Shown: positions 50,198 to 59,220, counted from the first letter of the stretch. The stretch: DNA of 64,000 bases from Lachnospiraceae bacterium (GCA_902363445.1 CABJAB010000001.1:513472-577471), one strand, 5' to 3'. Notes: generated by a model not told the origin, from the sequence alone. Translations and numbers: made by a program.

Positions 50198-50740
50198 TTA
50201 ACCGAAGTATCTCTTTAAGAGACCTTCAAATGCTTTGCCGTGACGAGCTTCGTCTCTTGCCATTTCATGTACGGTATCATGGATCGCATCCAGGTTAGCG
50301 GCCTTTGCTCTCTTGGCAAGGTCAAACTTTCCTGCTGTCGCGCCGTTTTCTGCCGCAACACGCATCTCCAGATTCTTCTTGGTACTGTCGGTGACAACTT
50401 CGCCCAGAAGCTCAGCGAATTTAGCGGCATGCTCTGCCTCTTCATAAGCTGCTTTCTCCCAGTAAAGGCCGATTTCCGGATATCCTTCTCTGTGTGCAAC
50501 TCTGGCCATTGCCAGATACATACCAACCTCAGAGCATTCTCCATTGAAATTCGCTCTAAGATCATCCAGAATATCCTGGCTGACGCCCTGTGCAACGCCT
50601 ACTACATGCTCTGCTGCCCAAGTCATATCACCCTTCTGCTCTGAGAACTTGCTCGCGGGTGCTCCGCACTGAGGACATTTTTCAGGTGCAGTTTCGCCTT
50701 CCCAAACATAACCACATACATCACATACAAATTTTTTCAT
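50198..50740 (-). CDS. Reverse rubrerythrin (NADH peroxidase-type, rubredoxin domain first)
   Basis: 180 residues with the domains in reversed order: an N-terminal rubredoxin-like Fe site [20 protein letters not shown] (residues 5-24), then a four-helix ferritin-like diiron domain with [29 protein letters not shown] (Glu-x-x-His) and [11 protein letters not shown] (second Glu-x-x-His). Reverse rubrerythrins of clostridia reduce hydrogen peroxide. A Per-type palindrome lies 51 bases before the ATG, and perR is directly upstream in the same direction, so peroxide-induced expression is expected. Confidence 0.94.
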   Translation of the reverse strand: MKKFVCDVCGYVWEGETAPEKCPQCGAPASKFSEQKGDMTWAAEHVVGVAQGVSQDILDDLRANFNGECSEVGMYLAMARVAHREGYPEIGLYWEKAAYEEAEHAAKFAELLGEVVTDSTKKNLEMRVAAENGATAGKFDLAKRAKAANLDAIHDTVHEMARDEARHGKAFEGLLKRYFG

Positions 50741-50790
50741 TTCCTTTTCTCCTTTTCTGATTTATTTTTATCTTTTTGCTTTTTCAATAT

Positions 50791-50805
50791 CAGTAATTAT
50801 TACTG
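50791..50805. promoter_or_regulatory. Per-box-like palindrome before rubrerythrin
   Basis: CAGTAATTATTACTG, a perfect palindrome around the core TAATTATTA, which matches the central TAATNATTA of the Bacillus PerR box. It lies between perR and the rubrerythrin gene. Confidence 0.65.
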
Positions 50806-50819
50806 TTATTGATAAGATA

Positions 50820-51239
50820 TCACATCGCTTCTCTTTTGTCAAGAGTTTTTTGTACTTTTTCAGTACAGTTTCTGCAGGTTCCATAAAACAGCGTCGTATG
50901 CCCTTCTATCGTGCCTTCGAACCGATTGGAAGCCATCCTGTCCAGGTCATTAAGCGGATCCAGCGGCACATCCTGCACGCAGCCGCATTCCCGGCAGATA
51001 AAATGATAATGGGGCTCCGTATTCGAATCGAAATGCTCTACTCCGTCTCCGCAGGATACCTTACATATCTCGCCAAGAGAAGCCAGCAGGGATAAATTCC
51101 GATATACTGTTCCAAGGCTGATATTGGGGTACAGCTGGCGGATATTCACATAGACCGTATCCGCTGTGGGATGATCTTTGCGCGTAGCAAGAAATTCCTT
51201 GATACTCTCACGCTGTCGGCTGTATTTCAAAGTTTTCAT
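50820..51239 (-). CDS. perR: Fur-family peroxide regulator (PerR-like)
   Basis: 139 residues. A winged-helix N-terminal domain (AFLATRKDHPTADTVYVNI, SLGTVYRNLSLLA recognition helix) and a metal-binding C-terminal domain with HFDSNTEPHYHFICRECG (regulatory His/Asp ligands and first CxxC) and GTCRNC (second CxxC, structural Zn). PerR is favoured over Fur or Zur by the adjoining rubrerythrin and the Per-type operator; the decisive residue test (metal-catalysed oxidation of His) cannot be done by eye. It has its own strong promoter. Confidence 0.85.
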   Translation of the reverse strand: MKTLKYSRQRESIKEFLATRKDHPTADTVYVNIRQLYPNISLGTVYRNLSLLASLGEICKVSCGDGVEHFDSNTEPHYHFICRECGCVQDVPLDPLNDLDRMASNRFEGTIEGHTTLFYGTCRNCTEKVQKTLDKREAM

Positions 51240-51281
51240 GGCAGCTCCTCCAAATCAAAAACAATAATTGCTACTATTTTT

Positions 51282-51310
51282 AGTATATCCGGCGCTATCC
51301 ATACTGTCAA
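51282..51310 (-). promoter_or_regulatory. Promoter of perR
   Basis: Minus strand: -35 TTGACA (51310-51305), exact 17-base spacer, -10 TATACT (51287-51282). No full Per box overlaps it; a half-site-like AATTATTG follows the start. Confidence 0.85.
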
Positions 51311-51453
51311 GGCTTTTCTGACTATGATTTTATCTGCCGCGGATAAATCGGCGGCTCCGACACATACTAAGTACAGTATCAGGGCGCAGATAAATTGGCG
51401 GCAGGAAAACATTGTGCCCCAGAACACTATTTTATGGAAGAGAGGTATCATCT

Positions 51454-51885
51454 ATGAACGAAGATACGAAAAAACTGTTAAATGAATGTGACGCAGGCAC
51501 CAAAATGGCGGTAGAGACCATCAACCAGGTCCTTCCTTCCGTCCATAACCAGGAATTCCGGGAAAGCCTGGAGAAATACAGGGATGCCCATGTAAGCTTC
51601 GGCGATAAGCTTCATTCTATGCTGAATGAGGGCGGAGAACCCTCCGGAGACCTGGGCCCCATGGAAAAAGCTTCCGCGTGGGTCATGACAAGCGTAAAGC
51701 TCATGCTGGATGATTCAGACAAAAAGATTGCCTCCATGGTCACAGACGGCTGCAACATGGGAATCAAATCCATAAGCAAATATCTGAACCAGTATGCGTC
51801 CGCCGACAAGAGCGCGAAAAAAATCTCCGAAAATATCATTCGTTTGGAACAAAGCCTGATGGACGAATTAAGGAAGTACCTGTAG
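51454..51885 (+). CDS. Ferritin-like helical protein (DUF2383-like)
   Basis: 143 residues from the ATG at 51454 (ribosome site AGAGAGG); upstream frame is not coding. Almost entirely helical, with four amphipathic helices as in ferritin-like folds; the wording (DAGTKMAVETINQVLPSV, SLEKYRDAHVSFGDKLH, KIASMVTDGCNMGIKSISKY) resembles the DUF2383/PA2169 family. Its place beside perR and rubrerythrin fits iron or peroxide stress, but the diiron ligands cannot be assigned with confidence. The stop codon lies inside a perfect palindrome that acts as its terminator. Confidence 0.75.
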   Translation: MNEDTKKLLNECDAGTKMAVETINQVLPSVHNQEFRESLEKYRDAHVSFGDKLHSMLNEGGEPSGDLGPMEKASAWVMTSVKLMLDDSDKKIASMVTDGCNMGIKSISKYLNQYASADKSAKKISENIIRLEQSLMDELRKYL

Positions 51886-51907
51886 AATTCTACAGGTACT
51901 TTTGTTT
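51876..51907. terminator. Palindromic bidirectional terminator between ferritin-like and serine hydrolase genes
   Basis: GTACCTGTAGAA (51876-51887) pairs with TTCTACAGGTAC (51888-51899), a 24-base perfect palindrome overlapping the TAG stop of the upstream gene, followed by TTTTGTTTGT. Confidence 0.85.
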
Positions 51908-51908
51908 G

Positions 51909-53804
51909 TCACGCTTCTTCTGATTCTGCCTTTTCCGGCGCACAGCTCCCGGTCACGATCGGATGGATTGTCCTGTCCACCAGGATCGCGGCCAGGTCCA
52001 CTCCCAATTTATCCCGGATTGCTTCCATCAGGCCGTTTTTAAGCGAATCGCTCAGAAGAGAGCCAAGCCCCTCTTTTATCATACGCCCTCCCGGCGTCTC
52101 GTCCCAGTGTATTTCTATACTTTCACCGTGGTTTCTGAAAAAACACTTCATCTTCCGGCGGACTGCTTCCTCCAGAAACGCGATATCCAGTTTCAGGACA
52201 GGATAACCGTCTTCATCTCTTGTAAATTCCCCTTCTGTTCCCAATAAATAAGGTTCGCCATGGAAAAAGACCTCTGTTTCGGCCGCTCTGCCAAATCCAA
52301 TTTCCAGCCGGTGCAGCATGCCGCCCTCCTCCATGGAAATATAAAACTTCTTATTTTCATAATAAAACCCCACAGAATGGATGCCTTCCGTATAATTGTT
52401 ATGAAATACCTGAAGGACCAAAGGACTGAGGCCCACATGGGTCTGCTCCAACCGGTAGACATGGCCGTCCAGCGAGCGCTTCAGCTTTTCTTCTTCCAAA
52501 AAATGATTCTCTCTGTTGTTTTTCCTCGGCCGGTTCCAGGCGTCCAGATCTCCCCTTTTCCGTGTTCTTCCGCTTCTTCGGATCCCGCTTCCTGAAACAC
52601 AGGAGGGGGCTCTCCATCCGCTTCGTCCGCCGGTCCCAGCCAGCTCCGGAACGCCTCTCCTGCCGTCTCTTCTAAGGACGGCTTCCACATCCCGAAGCTT
52701 TCTGAGCCCCGCGGAGTCTTCCTGCAGCGCTTCTCCCGGCTTAAAATCCTCTTCAAAATATTTCTTTACAATATTTAACAGCACACAACTTTGAAACAGC
52801 TCGTCGCTTCCCGCGTTGGCCGCTACGACCATATCGATATCCGGATAGACCACGATATTTTGCCCCAGCATGCCGTTAAAGGTATAGCTTCCGGGGCGGC
52901 CGCCCATCCAGACCTGATACCCATATCCATAAGGCCCCATGCTCTCGGGCGTATCCATATGCTTGCTGGTCGCCGTTTCCACCCAGGACTCCGGAATCAG
53001 CTGCCGGCCCTTCCAATTTCCTTTCTGCAGATAGAGCTGCCCCAGCTTCGCCGCGTCCTCTGTCCCGATGAAAAGTCCCCATCCGCCTTTCGTGATGCCC
53101 TTCGGGCAGGCCTCCCAGAAAACCCGGGTGATCCCCATCGGTTCCCACAGCCGCGGACGGAGATAGTCCATCATGCTCTCACCAGTCAGCTTAGTCACGA
53201 TGGCTGACAGAATATATGTGTTCATGCTGTTGTATTCAAATTTGGCGCCCGGCGTCCCTTTTACTCCCGCCTGCAGATAGCTGGCCGTCCAGTCGTCGCC
53301 TGACACGATCCCGGTTTCATTAAACGTGACTCCCGACGTCATAGTCAGCAGATGCTCCACCTTCAGATTCTTCTGCCGTATCCCCGCCAGCAATGACTTA
53401 CTGTCAAGCAGATGAAGAACTTTGTCGTCCAATGAAAGCTTACCTTCATCTATCAGCATGCCTATGGCCATTCCCGTGACCGTCTTGCACATGGAATAGG
53501 ACGCATGCCACATATCACGGCCATACGGAGCAACGTCGGCTTCTCCAATGACATTGCCGTGGCGGAGTACCATCACATGGTGAAGATCTGTCCTGCTGTC
53601 TCCCGCCAGTTCCTCAAAAAACGCGGCCAGATGCCGGGAGGGAACTCCCTGGGATTCCGGTGTCATCCGTGGGAACGGCTGAGAGAAAGCTTCTTCTTTA
53701 AAAGCCGGCTTCTGCGGCGTATATGTCACCTTGCTGATATTCTCCATATTTCCCCGAATCAAATTCTTCAATAAATCCATCACAGCCAATTGTTCCTTCA
53801 GCAT
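51909..53804 (-). CDS. Serine hydrolase (beta-lactamase/class C penicillin-binding family) with C-terminal domain
   Basis: 631 residues from the ATG at 53804; a GTG at 53825 also starts the frame but lies before the ribosome site GGTGGG. No signal peptide. The N-terminal catalytic domain (about 35-355) has SMCKTVTG (SxxK, nucleophilic Ser), YNSMNTYIL (YxN) and VDMVVAANAGSDELFQSC near the end. The C-terminal domain (about 440-625, YRLEQTHVGLSPLVLQV) is found in DUF3471-like relatives. The linker at about 378-428 is very Arg-rich and looks like a frame-shifted stretch (see finding). A D-Ala peptidase, esterase or lactonase role is possible. Confidence 0.82.
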   Translation of the reverse strand: MLKEQLAVMDLLKNLIRGNMENISKVTYTPQKPAFKEEAFSQPFPRMTPESQGVPSRHLAAFFEELAGDSRTDLHHVMVLRHGNVIGEADVAPYGRDMWHASYSMCKTVTGMAIGMLIDEGKLSLDDKVLHLLDSKSLLAGIRQKNLKVEHLLTMTSGVTFNETGIVSGDDWTASYLQAGVKGTPGAKFEYNSMNTYILSAIVTKLTGESMMDYLRPRLWEPMGITRVFWEACPKGITKGGWGLFIGTEDAAKLGQLYLQKGNWKGRQLIPESWVETATSKHMDTPESMGPYGYGYQVWMGGRPGSYTFNGMLGQNIVVYPDIDMVVAANAGSDELFQSCVLLNIVKKYFEEDFKPGEALQEDSAGLRKLRDVEAVLRRDGRRGVPELAGTGGRSGWRAPSCVSGSGIRRSGRTRKRGDLDAWNRPRKNNRENHFLEEEKLKRSLDGHVYRLEQTHVGLSPLVLQVFHNNYTEGIHSVGFYYENKKFYISMEEGGMLHRLEIGFGRAAETEVFFHGEPYLLGTEGEFTRDEDGYPVLKLDIAFLEEAVRRKMKCFFRNHGESIEIHWDETPGGRMIKEGLGSLLSDSLKNGLMEAIRDKLGVDLAAILVDRTIHPIVTGSCAPEKAESEEA

Positions 53805-53916
53805 ATAATCCCACCCTTCTGTCACTATTATAAGGTTATTGTTCCCGACTTTCCATTAACTTTTCGTAAACAATCCTAAAATTTAACCTTTTCTTGGAAA
53901 TTTTATATTTTATCCC

Positions 53917-53945
53917 TTGTAAACCGGATAAATTTGTGCTATTAT
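53917..53945 (+). promoter_or_regulatory. Promoter of the Mn riboswitch/P-type ATPase transcript
   Basis: -35 TTGTAA (53917-53922), exact 17-base spacer, -10 TATTAT (53940-53945). Transcription starts about 53952, some 25 bases before the riboswitch. Confidence 0.8.
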
Positions 53946-53974
53946 GAGCACACTAAAATAAGAAATATCGTTAT

Positions 53975-54095
53975 CCCTCTTGATAAGGGAGTAGTCAGCG
54001 CGGCGCGTGATGAAGCCAACATCCCTGGAACCCATTCCTGGCTTCGTACTAAATGACGAGACTTATCTGTTATGGAACAGATAGGTCTTATTTTT
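53975..54095 (+). ncRNA. yybP-ykoY manganese riboswitch with intrinsic terminator
   Basis: The AAGGGAGTAG segment after GATAAG, the central CCAACATCCCTGG region and GACGAGAC near the 3' end match the yybP-ykoY family. P1 pairs GATAAG (53982-53987) with CTTATC (54062-54067). The alternative is a terminator whose 13-bp stem (54059-54071 with 54076-54088, one G-U) uses that same CTTATC and is followed by TTATTTTTATT. Binding of Mn should stabilise P1 and prevent the terminator, turning the ATPase gene on. The family commonly controls Mn exporters and P-type ATPases. Confidence 0.93.
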
Positions 54096-54171
54096 ATTCC
54101 GCAGGATAGTTCTCAGAACGATTTCCCGGAAGAAACTGCGTCCGTCATTTATTATTTCAAAGGAGGTTCTC

Positions 54172-56808
54172 ATGAAACCATACTTATCAGAATTTTCTCA
54201 AGTCCTAAAAGATCTGAACACCTCAGAACAGGGCCTGACCGGCGCCGAGGCAGGACGGCGGTTGTCCGAGAACGGCCCAAATAAGCTTAAGGAGGGCAAA
54301 AAAGTTTCACTCATCTCCCGCTTTTTTAAAGAACTGGCCGATCCGATGATCATCATTCTCATAGCCGCCGCTGTCGTATCAGGCATTACGGCAGTCTACT
54401 CCGGGGAGTCCTTCACCGATGTCATCATTATCATGGCCGTAGTCATCATCAACGCTGTCCTCGGGGTTGTTCAGGAAAATAAAGCAGAAAAAGCCATCGC
54501 CGCTCTCCAAGAGATCGCGGCGGCTACTTCAAAGGTCGTCCGGGACGGGCGCCAGGTAACCATTAAAAGTGAAGAGCTGGTTCCCGGCGACGTGATCATC
54601 CTGGAGGCCGGAGACGCCGTTCCCGCCGACGCCAGGATCATAGAAAACGCCAGCCTAAAGGTGGAAGAAGCAGCGCTCACCGGAGAATCCGTACCGGTCA
54701 ATAAAACCGCGGATGCACTGAACCTGGGAACAGAAAAGGACATTTCTCTTGGCGACCGGAAAAACATGGTGTATATGGGAAGTACCATCGTATATGGCCG
54801 GGGACGCGCCGTGCTGACCGGCACCGGTATGGACACAGAGATGGGAAAGATTGCAGATGCGCTGACCAATTCCAAGGATGACCTCACTCCCCTTCAGAAA
54901 AAGCTGAATCAATTGAGCAAAGTGCTGAGCTTTCTTGTTATCGGAATCTGTCTCTTTATTTTTGCCCTGAATATATTCCGTGCCTATCCGGATATTACCG
55001 GAGCCAAGATGCTCGATACTTTCATGATAGCCGTCAGCCTGGCTGTAGCGGCCATCCCGGAGGGCCTGGCCGCGGTAGTCACGATCGTACTCTCCATGGG
55101 AGTCACCAGGATGTCAAAGCGGAACGCTGTCATACGTAAGCTGACTGCTGTAGAAACCCTTGGCTGTACTCAGATCATCTGTTCTGACAAAACAGGCACA
55201 CTGACTCAGAACAAAATGACTGTAGTGGAGCACTCTTCAGCGGACATTCCGGAGCTTGCCAAAGCCATGTCACTCTGCAGCGACGCTGTTTTAGATGAGC
55301 AGAATGAAGCAGTCGGAGAACCTACAGAATGTGCTTTGGTAAATGACGCGTTCTCCCTTGGACTGTCCAAAACAGATCTTATGGAACAATATCCCCGTTT
55401 AGGCGAGGCTCCCTTTGATTCCATGCGTAAGATGATGTCAACGGTCCACAAGACCCCGGAACACGGTATTCTTCAGTACACCAAAGGCGCTCCCGACGAA
55501 GTGCTGAAACGCTGTACGTCCATGTGGGACGGAGAACGGGAAATCCCCCTAACTGACAGCCTCCGCCAGGAAATCCTTTCGGATAATAAGCATATGGCGG
55601 ATCAGGCTCTCCGCGTTCTTTGCGGCACCATGCGAGTATGGGATTCTTCTCCCGCCTCTTTCGAAGCAGAATATCTGGAGCAGGAGCTTTGCTATCTCGG
55701 GTTATCCGGCATGATCGATCCTATCCGTCCCGAGGTGCGGGATGCGATAGAGGAATGTAAGAATGCCGGAATCCGTCCTATCATGATCACCGGGGACCAT
55801 CGCGATACCGCTGTGGCTATCGCCCGTCAGCTTGGCATCTTACGGGATGACAGTGAGGCCATAACCGGTTCCCAGCTGAACGACATGAGTGACGAAGAGC
55901 TGTTTCGGAATGTGGAGCATTTCTCCGTGTACGCGAGAGTCCAGCCGGAACACAAAGTGAGGATTGTAAAGGCCTGGAAATCCAAAGGGCGCATCACCGC
56001 CATGACAGGAGACGGCGTAAACGACGCTCCTTCTATTAAAAGCGCAGATATTGGAGTGGGCATGGGAATAACCGGAACGGACGTGACAAAAAACGTAGCG
56101 GACATGGTGCTCGCCGACGACAATTTTGCCACGATCGTATCCGCCGTGGGCGAGGGCAGGCGAATCTATGACAACATCCGCAAATCCATTCAATTCCTCC
56201 TGTCCTCCAATCTGGCCGAGGTGCTCGCTATCTTCTTTTCCACCATCCTCGGCTTTACCATCCTTAAACCGGTCCACCTGCTTTGGATCAACCTGATCAC
56301 CGACTGTTTCCCCGCCCTTGCTCTCGGTATGGAGCACGAAGAAGAAGATATCATGAAGCGTGCTCCCCGAAGCGCAGATGACGGAATCTTCGCCGGCGGC
56401 CTTGGCTTTGACGTGGCCTTCCAGGGTGTTCTGATAACCCTTCTGACCATGTCCGCTTATTTCATTGGTCATTATATCGAATCCGGCCGGTTTGAAATCG
56501 CCGCCAGCGCTGACGGCATGACAATGGCATTCCTGACCTTATCCATGGTGGAGATATTCCATTCTTTCAACATGAGGTCCAGAAGGGCTTCCGTATTCCG
56601 GATACACGGGCACAATAAGTTCCTTTGGGGCGCAATGGCGCTGTCTTTCCTCTGTACGACCGCTGTGATCTATGTCCCCTTCCTAAGGAACGCTTTCGGC
56701 TTCACTCATATTACCTTGGCTGAATATGGGCTTTCCATGGCTCTGGCCATCGTGATCATCCCGATCATGGAACTGGTAAAACTCATACAGCGGCGCCTGC
56801 ACAAATAG
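54172..56808 (+). CDS. P-type cation-transporting ATPase (Ca/Mn, P2A-type)
   Basis: 878 residues. Actuator domain TGES motif (EAALTGESVPV), TM4 motif IPEGLAAVVTIVL (P2A cation site), phosphorylation site DKTGTLT with Asp339, nucleotide-binding KGAPDEVLKR, hinge MTGDGVNDAPSIK, and six C-terminal TM helices. N-terminal YLSEFSQVLKDLNTSEQGLTGAEA is the cation-ATPase N domain. The IPEGL context fits SERCA/PMR1 Ca and Mn pumps. The preceding Mn riboswitch strongly suggests Mn export. Ribosome site AAAGGAGG. Confidence 0.94.
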   Translation: MKPYLSEFSQVLKDLNTSEQGLTGAEAGRRLSENGPNKLKEGKKVSLISRFFKELADPMIIILIAAAVVSGITAVYSGESFTDVIIIMAVVIINAVLGVVQENKAEKAIAALQEIAAATSKVVRDGRQVTIKSEELVPGDVIILEAGDAVPADARIIENASLKVEEAALTGESVPVNKTADALNLGTEKDISLGDRKNMVYMGSTIVYGRGRAVLTGTGMDTEMGKIADALTNSKDDLTPLQKKLNQLSKVLSFLVIGICLFIFALNIFRAYPDITGAKMLDTFMIAVSLAVAAIPEGLAAVVTIVLSMGVTRMSKRNAVIRKLTAVETLGCTQIICSDKTGTLTQNKMTVVEHSSADIPELAKAMSLCSDAVLDEQNEAVGEPTECALVNDAFSLGLSKTDLMEQYPRLGEAPFDSMRKMMSTVHKTPEHGILQYTKGAPDEVLKRCTSMWDGEREIPLTDSLRQEILSDNKHMADQALRVLCGTMRVWDSSPASFEAEYLEQELCYLGLSGMIDPIRPEVRDAIEECKNAGIRPIMITGDHRDTAVAIARQLGILRDDSEAITGSQLNDMSDEELFRNVEHFSVYARVQPEHKVRIVKAWKSKGRITAMTGDGVNDAPSIKSADIGVGMGITGTDVTKNVADMVLADDNFATIVSAVGEGRRIYDNIRKSIQFLLSSNLAEVLAIFFSTILGFTILKPVHLLWINLITDCFPALALGMEHEEEDIMKRAPRSADDGIFAGGLGFDVAFQGVLITLLTMSAYFIGHYIESGRFEIAASADGMTMAFLTLSMVEIFHSFNMRSRRASVFRIHGHNKFLWGAMALSFLCTTAVIYVPFLRNAFGFTHITLAEYGLSMALAIVIIPIMELVKLIQRRLHK

Positions 56809-56815
56809 TGCAGGC
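56795..56815. repeat. Inverted repeat at the end of the P-type ATPase gene
   Basis: GCCTGCAC (56795-56802) and GTGCAGGC (56808-56815) enclose the stop codon region. There is no T-tail, so it is only a weak terminator candidate for the two convergent genes. Confidence 0.45.
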
Positions 56816-56857
56816 ACCGCCGTTCTCAATACTCATCAGATTTTATTACAGCCGGCC

Positions 56858-59131
56858 TTAGAAACATCCGCTCCATCCGCAGCCTTTGCAGATGTTGCAG
56901 CCGCCCTCAAAAACAAGCGGTTCTCCACATTCCGGGCAGCGAATCTTCTGGTTGGTGCTTTTCACCGCCTGGGGCTTCGGAGCCTTGGGCGGCACATGGC
57001 TGGCGCTTTCTCCCTGCTCCGCCAATTCTTCCTGCACCTCATTGTACATATCCAGCAACGCATTCCCCACAGCCATCGGACAACAGGATCCCTTGCTGGT
57101 ATCCTTCTGCGTCGCGCGCCTTACCGTATAGGAAGGGCAGGAGCCGGTAGAGTTCAGCTGATCGATGATCGTATAAATATCAATGCCGCCGCGGGCGCTG
57201 ATGGAGATCATTCTGGACAAGCCGATCATGAAATTGTTGCAGCCTCCCGTACTTCCTTTGCTGAGATAGGTCTCCAGCAGAGCTCCCGTATAAGGGTCGA
57301 AAAGAGCGATACAGTGGAGACTTCCGCAGCCGGTGATCAGCTTCCGCTTCTTTCCGATGACGTCATCATTCACCAGAATGATCTCACCGCGTTCCAGCCC
57401 TTCTCCGGCTACGGCTCCCTTGGGCTCCTCCGGCACGTCTGTGGACAAGATCCCGGCCCGCTGGCAGCCATCACGGAAAATCGTGATACCCTTAAGGCCC
57501 TTGTCATAAGCATACTGATAAAGAGATTCTGTCTCCTCTACCGTAAATTGCTTCGGTACATTCACCGTAGAGCTGATGGAAGCGTCAATATGCGTCTGCC
57601 AAATAGACTGCATGTTGATCCTGGACCGATAATCCAATGTCATTGCCGTCACAAAATAGGGCGGGAGCATACTGTCATCGGTAATCTTATGATCCTTCAT
57701 GTAATTTTCCACGATCTTCGTATACACCTTATAATATACGTCTTTGCCATGAAGGGATTCTGTCTTTCTTTCATAATAGATCGCATAGATAGGCTCTATC
57801 CCTCCGGAGATTCCCAGCATGGTGGATAAGGTGCCTGTGGGAGCGATCGTCAAAAGCTGTGAATTCCTCAGCCCATATTTTTTTACCATTTCCTTGGTAG
57901 GCTCGGACGTATTCTGCTCAAAAAACGCGGTTCCCATAATTTCCTCTGTGTCACATTTCGGAAACGCACCCGATTCCTTTGCCAGAGCCGCGGATGAAGC
58001 AATGGCCGTATCCGCCATGGCAAAGCCTATCTTATCACAAAGCTCTATGGCCTCTTCCTCACCGTAGGTCACGCCCAGCTTCACAAGCATGTCCGCCAGA
58101 CCCATAATACCCAGGCCTATCTGACGCCAGTCGCGGACGCTTTCCTGCTGTTCCTCCAGCGGATGCAGGCTCAGCCCCTCATCCAGCACTTCATTCATCG
58201 CCCTGACGCAAATGGTCACGCACTGCTTGAACCCGTCAAAGTCAAATGACGCTCCCGGCGTAAAAGGATTCTTTACAAATTCTGCCAGGTTCATGCTGCC
58301 CAAGAGGCAGCTGCCTCCGGCGGGCAGCGGTTCCTCCGCACAGGGATTCACGCCCGCATAAGAAAAGTCCTTTGTATTGCTGAGCAGATTCCATCCGCAT
58401 ATCCTGTCCCAGAACAGAGCCCCCGGCTCCGCATAATCCCAGTTGGCCTCTGCGATCTGATGAAACAATTCTCTGGCATTGACCATCCGTTCAATCTTCT
58501 CTCCGGTGGCCTCTCTCGTGTAATGGAGATGATACGGCTTATTTTCTTTCACAGCCTCCATGAACTCATTATATATCCTGACAGAAATATTCGCCTTCGT
58601 CACCTTCGTAAGGTCTGTCTTCAGCTTAATAAAATCTTCAATATCCGGGTGAAAACAATCCATGGAGATCATCAGCGCCCCCCGGCGGCCATTCTGCCCG
58701 ATCAGGTCCGTGACCAGAGAATACAGATCCATAAAAGACACCGCTCCGGTAGTCTCCCTGGCTGCATTGTTGATACGCGCCCCTCTGGGGCTCAGCCCGG
58801 AGATATCAATACCGCATCCTCCGCCGTAGCTGTACGTACGGGCCAGCTTTTTTGCACAGTCAAAGATACTCTCAATCTCATCCTTAGGGGGCGCGATCAC
58901 ATAACAGTTGGACAGTGTAATTTTTCTCCCCACGTATTCCAGTCCGCGGTTGGACAATATCCTTCCGCCGAACAGAAATTTTTTCTCCTTCATCAGGCGG
59001 GCTATATCCTTATTTCCACTGCTTATCCTATCTATCCAGTGATCAAAATCTTCTCCTTCATAGCAATATTTATTCTGCCAGATATCAATACCCAGCTGAT
59101 TTTCTTTTCCTAACCATTCTTCGATCGTCAT
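56858..59131 (-). CDS. nrdJ: Adenosylcobalamin-dependent ribonucleoside-diphosphate reductase (class II)
   Basis: 757 residues from the ATG at 59131 (ribosome site GAGGAG); an upstream in-frame start at 59152 is less likely. The class II/I core shows NPCAEEPLPAGGSCLLGSMN (NPCxE and radical Cys region) and APTGTLSTMLGISGGIEPI near residue 430; a TSCPD-type domain follows (LITGCGSLHCIALFDPYTG, SCPSYTVRR), and the C-terminal CPECGEPLVFEGGCNICKGC holds redox/zinc cysteines. It needs neither oxygen nor a partner subunit, fitting an anaerobe. The promoter contains a pair of NrdR boxes. Confidence 0.95.
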   Translation of the reverse strand: MTIEEWLGKENQLGIDIWQNKYCYEGEDFDHWIDRISSGNKDIARLMKEKKFLFGGRILSNRGLEYVGRKITLSNCYVIAPPKDEIESIFDCAKKLARTYSYGGGCGIDISGLSPRGARINNAARETTGAVSFMDLYSLVTDLIGQNGRRGALMISMDCFHPDIEDFIKLKTDLTKVTKANISVRIYNEFMEAVKENKPYHLHYTREATGEKIERMVNARELFHQIAEANWDYAEPGALFWDRICGWNLLSNTKDFSYAGVNPCAEEPLPAGGSCLLGSMNLAEFVKNPFTPGASFDFDGFKQCVTICVRAMNEVLDEGLSLHPLEEQQESVRDWRQIGLGIMGLADMLVKLGVTYGEEEAIELCDKIGFAMADTAIASSAALAKESGAFPKCDTEEIMGTAFFEQNTSEPTKEMVKKYGLRNSQLLTIAPTGTLSTMLGISGGIEPIYAIYYERKTESLHGKDVYYKVYTKIVENYMKDHKITDDSMLPPYFVTAMTLDYRSRINMQSIWQTHIDASISSTVNVPKQFTVEETESLYQYAYDKGLKGITIFRDGCQRAGILSTDVPEEPKGAVAGEGLERGEIILVNDDVIGKKRKLITGCGSLHCIALFDPYTGALLETYLSKGSTGGCNNFMIGLSRMISISARGGIDIYTIIDQLNSTGSCPSYTVRRATQKDTSKGSCCPMAVGNALLDMYNEVQEELAEQGESASHVPPKAPKPQAVKSTNQKIRCPECGEPLVFEGGCNICKGCGWSGCF

Positions 59132-59150
59132 TCGGACACTCCTCTCAATC

Positions 59151-59204
59151 ATACTACATTTTGTCGCACTTCAAAATGATAGCACAATATGTAGTATTAC
59201 GCAA
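59151..59204 (-). promoter_or_regulatory. nrdJ promoter with two NrdR boxes
   Basis: Minus strand: -35 TTGCGT (59204-59199), 17-base spacer, -10 TATCAT (59181-59176). Two 16-base boxes with the CwAtATaTwG core: plus-strand CTACATTTTG (59154-59163) and CAATATGTAG (59185-59194). Their centres are 31 bp apart, the three-turn spacing known for NrdR; the second sits between -35 and -10. Confidence 0.75.
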
Positions 59205-59220
59205 GAGGTGTTTTGATACA

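Noticed and set aside
59132..59220. Cobalamin riboswitch before the B12-dependent reductase
   Set aside because: The gap is only 89 bases and lacks the B12 box; it is filled by the promoter and two NrdR boxes.
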